Source: Oleispirillum sp965228165 | GTDB lineage: Bacteria > Pseudomonadota > Alphaproteobacteria > Rhodospirillales > Rhodospirillaceae | NCBI GenBank assembly: GCA_965228165.1 | Contig: CBDDHB010000002.1 | Location: 310,001-374,000 of the forward strand | DNA length: 64,000 nucleotides | Direction: 5' to 3' | Shown here: piece by piece, positions 54,689 through 62,195 of the stretch | Layout: each line of letters opens with the position of its first letter | Numbering within the stretch: position 1 is the stretch's first letter | Notes under the pieces: generated by a model | What the model was told of the DNA's origin: nothing | Databases searched by the model: none | Seen by the model: the letters and a program-made list of their open reading frames with translations, nothing else | Translations under genes and position numbers: made by a program

Positions 54689-55174
54689 TTAGGAGGCGAC
54701 GCCGACCAGGCCGCGCACCGGCTTGCCGGGAATCAGGCGGGATTCCTCGGGCGCAGCGCCGGGAACCGCCTCCACCGGGGCGGCGATCGCCTGGGGCTTC
54801 GGTTCCTCGTCGCTGCGGCGGCACATTCCCTGCAAGAACGCGCCGGGCTCGATCGCCAGGCTCTGGTGGTGCACGTCGCCGATCATCCGCGCCGTCGCCG
54901 CCAGGAACACGCTGTCGGCATGGACCTGACCGGTCAACTGCCCATGCAGGCGCAAATTGGCGGTACGCACCTCGCCCATCACCTCGCCGGTGATGCCGAT
55001 GACCAGCGAGGCGCACTGCACGTCGCCCTGCACCCGGCCATCGACCTGAACCTCGCCATCGCTGACAAGGTCGCCGGTCACGGTCAGGCCGCGGCTGATG
55101 ATCGAGGGATGAAGAACCTTCTTGTCGGCCATGCCCGCCTCGCTCGTCGAATCCCTATTGGTTTTTCTGAACAT
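54689..55174 (-). CDS. Bactofilin (polymer-forming cytoskeletal protein)
   Basis: A 161-residue protein. A right-handed beta-helix core is seen as repeated short strands with Gly turns (STIISRGLTVTGDL-like start, VQVDGRVQGDVQCASLVIGITGEVMGEVRTANLRLHGQLTGQVHADSVFLAATARMIGDVHHQSL), flanked by disordered termini; the tail is Pro/Ala-rich. Bactofilins form filaments that localise wall enzymes. The gene starts inside the last codons of the M23 peptidase gene, an arrangement seen elsewhere, which suggests partnership. Confidence 0.9.
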   Translation of the reverse strand: MFRKTNRDSTSEAGMADKKVLHPSIISRGLTVTGDLVSDGEVQVDGRVQGDVQCASLVIGITGEVMGEVRTANLRLHGQLTGQVHADSVFLAATARMIGDVHHQSLAIEPGAFLQGMCRRSDEEPKPQAIAAPVEAVPGAAPEESRLIPGKPVRGLVGVAS

Positions 55175-56522
55175 AACGTTTAACCCTGATCAATTCCTTG
55201 GGGTTGTACGGCTGCCCGTTGTACCGCACTTCATAGTGCAGATGCCGCCCGGTGCTGCGCCCGGCATTGCCGATCAGACCGACCTTCGCCCCGGCCTGGA
55301 CTTCATCGCCGACCTTGACCGAAGCCTCGTCGAGGTGCGCGTAACGGGTTGTGAATCCCATGCCGTGATCGACATCCACCACGGTACCATAATTTCCCCT
55401 GTCGCCGACGAAGATCACCGTGCCGGGGGCGGTGGACAGGGCGATGTCGCCCTTCTCTCCACGGAAGTCGATGCCGCTATGGTCGGCCAGTTCGCCGGTG
55501 AAGGGATCGCGGCGATAACCGAAGCCGCTGGTGATGCGCGGCGTCTGCACCGGATAACCGAGAGGCAGAATTTCCATCAGGCGGGACAGCCCGTCCCAAC
55601 GGTCGATCTGTTCGCTCAAATCCTTCATCGCGGCGTTCAGGTCCTCGCGGCCCAGATCGGGCAGGTCGGCGGGAACGAACGGACCGCCGCGGCTGGCCTC
55701 CTGCTTGCCGAGAAGTTCCTCGACGTTGAGGCCGGTCTTCTTCAGGGTCTTCTCGATCTGCGCGATGCCGCCGTCGGCCAGCGCCCCCATCTGCTCGAAA
55801 ATCTGTTTCTGGGCGCCCTGGATGCGCAGCAGGCGCTCGCCCAGGCGCTTGTTCTCGGTCACCAACGTGTCGCGCTGGGACAACGCCAGATCGCGTTGCA
55901 GAACCGCCTGACGCAGTTCGATCACATCGCCTTCGACCTTCCGCGCCGCCGCCAGACGGCGCATCCGGGAATCGAGTTCCTCCAGCTGCGAACGCAGGCG
56001 TCCGCGCTCGGTCTCGATCTCCTGGCGACCGGTTTCAAGCGCCGCGTACTTCAACTCCAGGGCCTCGAACTGGGCCTGATCGCGCTGTTTCGCCGCATCG
56101 GTCCGGCCGGGGGCTCCCATCCGCCGCTCCAGCGACATCATCTCCTTCTGCACCGCGATGCCCTGCATGGCCAGATCCGAGGCGCGGGCATAACTTTTCT
56201 GAAGATCCTCGGTCAGGACGGCGATCTTCTCGCGATAGCTCACCACCTCGGCCAGAACCTCGTCGTGGGCGGCGCGCGCTTCCTCGACCTGATTGCTTTT
56301 GAAGGACAGAAGCGCCTCGTGGGCGAGCTGCATGCCGGAGGCGTAGATCGTCCACCCCATGGCGCCCAGAACCACCGTCGCCATCAGGGCCTGACGCGAG
56401 GTGGACAGGGAAATCGTGCGGCTAGCCCCTTCGGTCCGGATATAGATCAGCCGTTCGGGAAAACGGCGGCGCAGCCACGCCATGAGGCGCGAGTCATTTG
56501 GGTGCGATGGATCGAACGACAC
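55155..56522 (-). CDS. M23 family peptidoglycan endopeptidase
   Basis: About 455 residues. A basic N-terminus is followed by one TM helix near residue 50 (ALMATVVLGAMGWTIYASG), a long coiled coil (about residues 70-260) and a C-terminal LytM domain (ITSGFGYRRDPFTGELADHSGIDF, AHLDEASVKVGDEV, TGRHLHYEVRYNG) with the zinc residues H-x(n)-D and HxH intact. GTG 56522 is chosen for its GGGGAGG at 7 bases; ATG 56483 is the alternative. The bactofilin gene overlaps its end by 20 bases. Confidence 0.9.
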   Translation of the reverse strand: MSFDPSHPNDSRLMAWLRRRFPERLIYIRTEGASRTISLSTSRQALMATVVLGAMGWTIYASGMQLAHEALLSFKSNQVEEARAAHDEVLAEVVSYREKIAVLTEDLQKSYARASDLAMQGIAVQKEMMSLERRMGAPGRTDAAKQRDQAQFEALELKYAALETGRQEIETERGRLRSQLEELDSRMRRLAAARKVEGDVIELRQAVLQRDLALSQRDTLVTENKRLGERLLRIQGAQKQIFEQMGALADGGIAQIEKTLKKTGLNVEELLGKQEASRGGPFVPADLPDLGREDLNAAMKDLSEQIDRWDGLSRLMEILPLGYPVQTPRITSGFGYRRDPFTGELADHSGIDFRGEKGDIALSTAPGTVIFVGDRGNYGTVVDVDHGMGFTTRYAHLDEASVKVGDEVQAGAKVGLIGNAGRSTGRHLHYEVRYNGQPYNPKELIRVKRYVQKNQ

Positions 56523-56903
56523 GGATTCCCCTCCCCCCACATTTGGCTCACGACATCCCCCCGCCCGTCGATGGCGGATCGCAGGGATGCCCCCGATTGC
56601 ACCTGGGACCGCAGACGATCGTCCGCGTCCCGCTCCGTTCCCCTGACCAGAGGAATCACCCCCCAAAAGACTACCCCACCCCGGTCAACCGCACAAAACC
56701 GGCTGAAAAACCTATCTTGTCGGGCGCATCATGACAAGGCTGAAGACTCCCGGCCCTCCGTCGGCGCCTGTTCGCCAAGGGGTAACTCGTGGTATGGTCT
56801 GCACAATCCCCGGCACCGCGGCTTCTGCCGCATCCCCGCGCGCGGGCGACGTTTCCTTCGCTCCGCGCCAGACCGGAAACCGAGTCTCCAGACCAGAGGC
56901 AGC
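56523..56903. other. Intergenic region between divergent M23 peptidase and pgpA
   Basis: 381 bases without a supported gene. It holds an inverted repeat CTTGTC (56716-56721) / GACAAG (56733-56738), a weak reverse-strand TTGTCA -35 that overlaps this repeat, and a possible + strand -10 TATGGT at 56793-56798 with a poor -35. Confidence 0.45.
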
Positions 56904-57392
56904 ATGCTAACCACATTTCGCGAGACCTTGTCTGTGATCCTGGCCACATGCTGCGGAATCGGACGCATTCCGTTTGCGCCCGGAACTTTCGGCTCGCTCG
57001 CCGCCGTCGCCCTGGCGATTCCGATCGTCGCGGCGGGAGGCCAGACCGCCCTGTCCATCGCCGCCCTGGCGGTCAGCCTGCTGGGAATCCCCATCGCCGC
57101 CGCCGCCGAGGCGACGCTGAAGCGCAAGGATCCGAGCTGCATCGTCATCGACGAGGTCGCCGGACAATGGATCGCCCTGCTGCCCGCCGCGCCCGATCTG
57201 GGAGCCTATGCGCTGGCCTTCGCCCTTTTCCGCCTGTTCGACGTGCTCAAGCCCGGCCCGGTGGGATGGGCGGACCGACGCCTCTCCGGCGGAGTCGGCA
57301 TCATCGCCGACGACGTCATCGCGGGCGCGTTGGCCGCCGCCGGAGTCGCCCTGGCCGGGCCGTTCCTGCCGCCGATTCTGCCGCTTTTCTAG
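56904..57392 (+). CDS. pgpA: Phosphatidylglycerophosphatase A
   Basis: Dephosphorylates phosphatidylglycerophosphate to phosphatidylglycerol at the inner membrane. The 162-residue protein has ATCCGIGRIPFAPGTFGSLAAV, DPSCIVIDEVAGQWIAL (metal-binding Asp and Glu) and LFRLFDVLKPGPVGWADR, with several hydrophobic helices. It is followed by pncC after 10 bases, a conserved pair. Confidence 0.95.
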   Translation: MLTTFRETLSVILATCCGIGRIPFAPGTFGSLAAVALAIPIVAAGGQTALSIAALAVSLLGIPIAAAAEATLKRKDPSCIVIDEVAGQWIALLPAAPDLGAYALAFALFRLFDVLKPGPVGWADRRLSGGVGIIADDVIAGALAAAGVALAGPFLPPILPLF

Positions 57393-57402
57393 GAAACGTC
57401 GA

Positions 57403-57897
57403 ATGTCGCCTCTCTCCCTCGAAATCCTGCGCCTCGGACGGAAAAAATCCTTGAGCGTCACCACGGCGGAATCCTGTACCGGAGGAATGGTCGCCGCCGC
57501 ACTGACCGATGTCGCCGGATCGTCGGCGGTGTTCGAGCGCGGCTTCGTCACCTATTCCAATCAGGCCAAGATCGATCTTCTGGGGGTGCCGGAGGAAATC
57601 CTGTCGGCGCACGGCGCGGTCAGCGAACCAACCGCCCGCGCCATGGCCGAGGGCGCGCTAGCGAACAGCCGCGCCGACGTCGCCGTGGCGATCACCGGCG
57701 TCGCCGGGCCGGACGGCGGCAGCCCGGAAAAACCCGTCGGTCTGGTCCACTTCGCCACGGCACGCACCGGGCGGAAAACCCGCCACCTCGCCCACACCTT
57801 CCCCGGCGACCGCGCGGCGGTACGCGCCGCCGCCACGGAAACCGCGCTCGGCCTGCTGGCGGGGAGGCTGGCGGAATCCGACGATTCCACGGTTTGA
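57403..57897 (+). CDS. pncC: Nicotinamide-nucleotide amidohydrolase PncC (CinA C-terminal type)
   Basis: Hydrolyses NMN to nicotinic acid mononucleotide in NAD recycling. The 164-residue stand-alone CinA C-terminal domain has the active-site VTTAESCTGGMVAAALTDVAGSS, FVTYSNQAKIDLLGVP and AVAITGVAGPDGGSPEKPVGLVHF. AGGAAACG precedes ATG 57403. The N-terminal MoaB-like CinA domain is absent. It may work in NAD salvage together with the nicotinamidase-like protein encoded at 26.8 kb, but the two are not linked. Confidence 0.93.
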   Translation: MSPLSLEILRLGRKKSLSVTTAESCTGGMVAAALTDVAGSSAVFERGFVTYSNQAKIDLLGVPEEILSAHGAVSEPTARAMAEGALANSRADVAVAITGVAGPDGGSPEKPVGLVHFATARTGRKTRHLAHTFPGDRAAVRAAATETALGLLAGRLAESDDSTV

Positions 57898-57980
57898 CAA
57901 AACCGGCTTTTCCCGGCAGATTGCCCCGATGCACAAGACGCACGCCAGCCTGTTCCGGTTTTCTCCTCTCGCGGGATACT

Positions 57981-58021
57981 AGCCCCGGAGTTCGGCGATG
58001 CGCGCCCCGAATTCCGGGGCT
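57981..58021 (+). terminator. Long hairpin after pncC, terminator-like
   Basis: AGCCCCGGAGTTCGG (57981-57995) pairs with CCGAATTCCGGGGCT (58007-58021) over 15 positions with a single G-T wobble and an 11-base loop, then TTTACG. It is unusually long for a terminator and lies 84 bases after the pncC stop, in the 240-base gap before rnk, which has no other supported feature. Confidence 0.6.
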
Positions 58022-58137
58022 TTACGCACGTTGCGATCGGCAACCCCTTCAGGCGCCCTCTCCTCCCCGTTACGAAACCATCCGCGCGGCGGATTCCAGG
58101 CCGACCGCGACCATGCGTCATGGAGTCATGCAAGATC

Positions 58138-58548
58138 ATGCCGAACCCCAGGAACAAACCGGAAATCATCGTCTGCGAAAGCGACTACGACCGTCTCAAC
58201 CATCTCGCCGCGAACGCCTCCGAGGCCTTCGCCGACGTCGCCGAGGAACTTTTGGCGGAAATCGACCGCGCCCGGGTGGTCCCTCTTTCCGACTTTCCGG
58301 CGGACGCGGTGCGCATGGAATCGCTAGTGGAATTCCGTTCCGACGCCGGGCATCGGCGTTGCGTGACCCTGGTCTTCCCCGGCGCGGCGGACATCGCCGC
58401 CGATCGCCTTTCCATCCTGACGCCGATCGGAACCTCCCTGATCGGCCTTTCCACCGGACAATCGATGTCCTGGACCACGAACGACGGGCGCAGCCACGAG
58501 CTTACCGTCCTGCGGGTCGATCCGCCCAACGCCGCCAAGGAAGGGTAA
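58138..58548 (+). CDS. rnk: Nucleoside diphosphate kinase regulator (Rnk, GreA/GreB-type fold)
   Basis: A 136-residue protein with a short N-terminal helical hairpin (CESDYDRLNHLAANASEAFADVAEELLAEIDRARVV) and a GreA/GreB-like FKBP domain (VRMESLVEFRSD, VTLVFPGAADIAADRLSILTPIGTSLIGLSTGQSMSW). It is too short for a Gre coiled coil that cleaves RNA, as in Rnk proteins, which bind RNA polymerase. ATG 58138 fits the family start; ATG 58120 adds six residues. A terminator follows. Confidence 0.87.
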   Translation: MPNPRNKPEIIVCESDYDRLNHLAANASEAFADVAEELLAEIDRARVVPLSDFPADAVRMESLVEFRSDAGHRRCVTLVFPGAADIAADRLSILTPIGTSLIGLSTGQSMSWTTNDGRSHELTVLRVDPPNAAKEG

Positions 58549-58557
58549 GGCGGCGCG

Positions 58558-58590
58558 ACCGGATCGGGTGCCCCCCGATCCGGTTTCTCC
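58558..58590 (+). terminator. Intrinsic terminator after rnk
   Basis: ACCGGATCGGG-TGCCC-CCCGATCCGGT, a perfect 11-bp stem followed by TTCTCC, 10 bases after the rnk stop. Confidence 0.75.
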
Positions 58591-58644
58591 GGTCCGCTCC
58601 ACGGCTGTCCGGTTTATTATCGCCCGACGGTTCCGTATCCACAA

Positions 58645-58743
58645 TCGTCATGACCGGGCGTGTCCCGGTCATCCACGAATTGTTGTTTTACAATGGGTTA
58701 CAAAACAAGACGTGGGTCCCCGGCACAAGGCCGGGGATGACGA
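58645..58743. repeat. Pair of 33-base palindromic repeats in inverted orientation
   Basis: Two related 33-base units face each other. The left, 58645-58677, starts TCGTCAT, holds hairpin ATGACCGGG/CCCGGTCAT and ends CCACG. The right, 58711-58743, is the reverse complement type: CGTGGG, hairpin TCCCCGGC/GCCGGGGA, ATGACGA. The 33-base AT-rich spacer lacks structure. It resembles REP/RPE elements scattered in alphaproteobacterial genomes and fills most of the gap between rnk and the ychJ-like gene. Confidence 0.75.
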
Positions 58744-58858
58744 ATTGAAGAAACGGCGGGATGTGTCTTGCCCGGTCGAGTCCTTCGGAACCGGCGGATT
58801 TGCGCGGGGTTCCGACCAAAGGCTGGGATAAAACCGGACAGCCGTGGGTCCGCTCCGA

Positions 58859-59338
58859 TTACCCGCAGCACTTCTTGTGTTTCTTGCCGGAGCCGCAGGG
58901 GCACGGGTCGTTGCGGCCGATTTTCTCCACATGGCGCGGTGCGACGGGCGGATTGGCGTCGCCATCGACATAGAGCCAGCGGCCGTCTTCCTTGCGGAAG
59001 CGGGAAATCTCGCGGTGGATCTGGTCCTGTCCGCCCATCGCGAAGCGGGCGGCGAAGGTCACGGTTCCGGTCTCGTCCCCTTCCCCGCCGCCGGTCGTGG
59101 ATTCGACGGTCAGCCCCTTCCATTTCACCTTGCGGGCCATGTCTTCCGAGCCTGCCTGATCGAAGCCTTCCTGCGCCTCGGGAGCGTGGGTGGCGGCGAC
59201 GTAGGCGATGTTCCCCAGGGCATAGGCGGTATAGCGGGAACGCATCAGCGCCTCGGCGGTGGGCGCGGGCGCGCCCGCCAGCAGCGGACCGCAACAGACG
59301 TCCAGGGACTTGCCGGAACCGCAGGGACAGGTGGTCAT
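58859..59338 (-). CDS. YchJ family SEC-C motif protein
   Basis: A 159-residue protein with zinc-binding SEC-C motifs at both ends: CPCGSGKSLDVCCGP near the N-terminus and NDPCPCGSGKKHKKCCG at the C-terminus. The middle is an NTF2-like domain (TAEALMRSRYTAYALGNIAYVAATH ... VTFAARFAMGG). ATG 59338 has AAGGA eight bases upstream. It is probably transcribed after the coq10-like gene (19-base gap). The molecular role of the family is unknown. Confidence 0.88.
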   Translation of the reverse strand: MTTCPCGSGKSLDVCCGPLLAGAPAPTAEALMRSRYTAYALGNIAYVAATHAPEAQEGFDQAGSEDMARKVKWKGLTVESTTGGGEGDETGTVTFAARFAMGGQDQIHREISRFRKEDGRWLYVDGDANPPVAPRHVEKIGRNDPCPCGSGKKHKKCCG

Positions 59339-59357
59339 CGTCGGCATCCTTTTCCGA

Positions 59358-59792
59358 TCATCCATACAGGGCTTCGGCGCGTTTCTCGAACGAGCGCACC
59401 ATGCGCCGCGCCGCCTCGTCGAACACCGCGCCGATCATCGTCTGCAACAGGCGGGAACGGAAGGCGAAGCCGATCTCGAAACCGACATCGGTGCCGCCTT
59501 GCGGCGCGGCGTCGAAGCGCCAGCGGGTATGCAGTTCCCGGAACGGCCCGTCAAGGCTTTCCACGTCGATCGCGGTCGGCGGCGTCAGGGTGACCAGGGA
59601 GGTATATCGATCGCGCACCGGCCCAAAGCCGATCGCCATTTCGACCCGCATCGCGGCGGGCGAATCCCGCCCGACGATGCGGGTGGACAGGCACCACGGC
59701 AGGAAATCGGGATAACGCTCGACGTCGGCGACCAGGGCGAACATCTGCTCGGGAGGGAAACGGAGTCGGCGATGTTCGGCATGGGTCTTCAA
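59358..59792 (-). CDS. Coenzyme Q-binding protein COQ10 / RatA family (START-like)
   Basis: A 144-residue polyketide-cyclase/START-fold protein (FPPEQMFALVADVERYPDFLPWC, RVEMAIGFGPVRDRYTSLVTL, DGPFRELHTRWRFDA, FRSRLLQTMIGAVFDEAARRMVRSFEKRA). Mitochondrial Coq10 binds ubiquinone for respiration, while E. coli RatA was described as a ribosome-associated toxin; the position after lipA in the pdh block favours the former. It is separated from lipA by four bases. Confidence 0.87.
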   Translation of the reverse strand: MKTHAEHRRLRFPPEQMFALVADVERYPDFLPWCLSTRIVGRDSPAAMRVEMAIGFGPVRDRYTSLVTLTPPTAIDVESLDGPFRELHTRWRFDAAPQGGTDVGFEIGFAFRSRLLQTMIGAVFDEAARRMVRSFEKRAEALYG

Positions 59793-59796
59793 CGCT

Positions 59797-60753
59797 CTAC
59801 GCCCGACCCAGTTTTTCCATCCTGGCGGCGCGCAGGGCCTCGAAATCGCGGTCGGCGTGGTACGAGGAACGGGTCATCGGCGAGGACGCCACCACCAGGA
59901 ACCCCTTGCCCAGAGCCAACGCCTTGTACTCCTCGAACGCCTCCGGAGTGACGAATTCGGCGACCGCGACGTGCTTCAGGGTGGGTTGCAGGTACTGGCC
60001 GATGGTCAGGAAATCGACGTCGGCGACGCGCAGGTCGTCCATCACCTGCAAGACCTCTTGCCGGGTCTCGCCCAGGCCGAGCATGATCCCCGACTTGGTG
60101 AAGATGGTGGGGTCGATTTCCTTCGCCCGGCTGAGGATTTTCAGCGACTGGAAATACCGCGCGCCGGGCCGGATGGAAGGATACAGGCGCGGCACGGTTT
60201 CCAGATTGTGGTTGAAGACGTCAGGCCGGGCGGCGACCACGGCCTCCAGGCCGCCCGGCTTGTCGCGGAAGTCGGGGGTCAGAACCTCGATGGTGGTGCC
60301 GGGGGACGCGGCGCGCACCGCCTCGATCACATGCACGAACTGCATCGCCCCGCCGTCGGCCAGATCGTCGCGATCCACCGAGGTAACGACGATGTGCTTC
60401 GCCCCCATCGTCACCACGCTTTCCGCGACGTGGGCGGGTTCGCCCGGATCCACCGCGCCGGGGCGTCCGGTCTTGACGTTGCAGAAGGCGCAGGCGCGGG
60501 TGCAGGTGTCGCCCAGGATCATGAAGGCGGCATGGCGGCGCTGCCAGCATTCGCCGATGTTCGGGCAGGCGGCTTCCTCGCACACCGTGTGCATGCCCTT
60601 TTCGCGCATCATCGTCCGCACCTCGCCGAAGGCGGCGGAGGTCGGAGCCTTGACCCGAATCCACTTCGGCTTGCGCGGCGACGGGTTGTCGGGACGATTG
60701 CGCTTTTCCGGGTGACGCAGCGCGGCGGCGGTTGTCTTGGCGTTTTCCATCAT
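59797..60753 (-). CDS. lipA: Lipoyl synthase
   Basis: Radical SAM enzyme that inserts two sulfurs into octanoyl groups on lipoyl domains. The 318-residue protein has the auxiliary cluster motif CEEAACPNIGECW, the radical SAM CTRACAFCNVKTGRP, and the C-terminal RSSYHAD containing the auxiliary-cluster Ser. It lies downstream of lpd (three-base gap), so the enzyme that lipoylates PdhC is made with the complex. Confidence 0.97.
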   Translation of the reverse strand: MMENAKTTAAALRHPEKRNRPDNPSPRKPKWIRVKAPTSAAFGEVRTMMREKGMHTVCEEAACPNIGECWQRRHAAFMILGDTCTRACAFCNVKTGRPGAVDPGEPAHVAESVVTMGAKHIVVTSVDRDDLADGGAMQFVHVIEAVRAASPGTTIEVLTPDFRDKPGGLEAVVAARPDVFNHNLETVPRLYPSIRPGARYFQSLKILSRAKEIDPTIFTKSGIMLGLGETRQEVLQVMDDLRVADVDFLTIGQYLQPTLKHVAVAEFVTPEAFEEYKALALGKGFLVVASSPMTRSSYHADRDFEALRAARMEKLGRA

Positions 60754-60756
60754 GGC

Positions 60757-62151
60757 CTAGAAATGAATGGCGCGGCCGAAGGCGTCAAGCACCGACTCAT
60801 GGAGCATTTCCGAAAGCGTCGGATGCGGGAAGACGGTGTGCATCAACTCGGCCTCGGTGGTTTCCAGGGTCTTGCCGACGACGTAGCCCTGGATCAGCTC
60901 GGTGACTTCCGCGCCGATCATGTGCGCGCCCAGAAGCTCGCCGGTCTTGGTGTCGAAAATCGTCTTGATCAGGCCGTCCGGTTCGCCCAGGGCGATCGCC
61001 TTGCCGTTGCCCATGAAGGGGAAGCGCCCGACCTTGACCGCGTAGCCCGCCTCCTTCGCCTTGGCCTCGGACAGGCCGACGCTCGCCACCTGCGGCGTGC
61101 AATAGGTGCAGCCGGGGATATTGCGGGTGTTCAGCGGGTGGACGTCGGGCAATCCGGCGATTTTTTCGACGCAGATCACCGCCTCGTGGCTGGCCTTGTG
61201 CGCCAGCCATGGCGGCGCGACGACGTCGCCGATGGCATAGACGCCGGGTTCGTCGGTGCGCAGATAGGCGTCCACCTTGATCCGTCCTTTTTCCAGTTGC
61301 ACCTTGGTGGTGGACAGGCCCACGTCCTCCAGGTTCGGCACCACGCCGACCGCCATGATCACCCGATCGACGGTGACGTCCTCGGTCTTGCCCGCCGCCT
61401 CCAGGGTGACGGTGACCGAATCCGCGCCTTTTTTCAGCGCCTTGACGTTGGTGGAGACGCGCACGTCCATGCCCTGCGCCTTGAACGCCTTGGCGGCGAG
61501 GGCGGAGATTTCCGCGTCCTCCACCGGCAGCACCCGGTCCATCACCTCGACGACCGTGACCTTGACGCCCAGGGTGTTGTAGAAGCTTGCGAATTCGATC
61601 CCGATAGCGCCCGATCCGACGACCAGAAGGGACTTCGGCAGGGCGTCGGGGGTCATCGCCTGGCGATAGGTCCAGACCAGCTTGCCGTCGGCCTCCAACC
61701 CCGGAAGATCGCGGGCGCGGGCGCCGGTGGCGACGATGACGTGCTTGGCGGCCAGATCGGCGACCGGCTTGCCGTCCTTTTCCACGGACACCTTACCCGG
61801 CCCGTCGAGGCGACCGTGGCCGTCGATCACCGTGACCTTGTTTTTCTTCAGAAGATGCTTCACCCCGGCGGCCAACTGCGCCGAGACCGAGCGGGACCGT
61901 TTGACGATGGCGGCCAGATCGAAGCCGACCTCGCCCACCGACAGACCGTAGTCCTTGGCATGGCGGATTTCGCGATAGATGTCGGCGGAGCGCAGCAACG
62001 CCTTGGTCGGGATGCACCCCCAGTTGAGGCAGATGCCGCCCAGGTGGGCGCGCTCCACCACCGCGACGCTCATTCCCAACTGCGCGGCGCGGATCGCCGC
62101 GACGTAGCCGCCCGGACCGGCGCCGATCACCACCAGATCGAAGGTTTGCAT
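60757..62151 (-). CDS. lpdA: Dihydrolipoyl dehydrogenase (E3)
   Basis: Flavoenzyme that reoxidises dihydrolipoyl groups and reduces NAD+. The 464 residues contain the FAD site DLVVIGAGPGGYVAAIRAAQLG, the redox disulfide GGICLNWGCIPTKALL, the NAD site LLVVGSGAIGIEFASFYNTLG, and the interface catalytic His in HTVFPHPTLSE. ATG 62151 is chosen; upstream in-frame residues are not family sequence. It follows pdhC by 44 bases. Confidence 0.96.
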   Translation of the reverse strand: MQTFDLVVIGAGPGGYVAAIRAAQLGMSVAVVERAHLGGICLNWGCIPTKALLRSADIYREIRHAKDYGLSVGEVGFDLAAIVKRSRSVSAQLAAGVKHLLKKNKVTVIDGHGRLDGPGKVSVEKDGKPVADLAAKHVIVATGARARDLPGLEADGKLVWTYRQAMTPDALPKSLLVVGSGAIGIEFASFYNTLGVKVTVVEVMDRVLPVEDAEISALAAKAFKAQGMDVRVSTNVKALKKGADSVTVTLEAAGKTEDVTVDRVIMAVGVVPNLEDVGLSTTKVQLEKGRIKVDAYLRTDEPGVYAIGDVVAPPWLAHKASHEAVICVEKIAGLPDVHPLNTRNIPGCTYCTPQVASVGLSEAKAKEAGYAVKVGRFPFMGNGKAIALGEPDGLIKTIFDTKTGELLGAHMIGAEVTELIQGYVVGKTLETTEAELMHTVFPHPTLSEMLHESVLDAFGRAIHF

Positions 62152-62195
62152 TCGCCGACACTCCTTATCCGAAATGAATCCGCAAAGCCCAATTA

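Noticed and set aside
59358..59792. RatA toxin of a toxin-antitoxin pair
   Set aside because: No antitoxin partner (RatB/RnfH-like) is adjacent, and the pdh-lipA context fits a COQ10-like role better.
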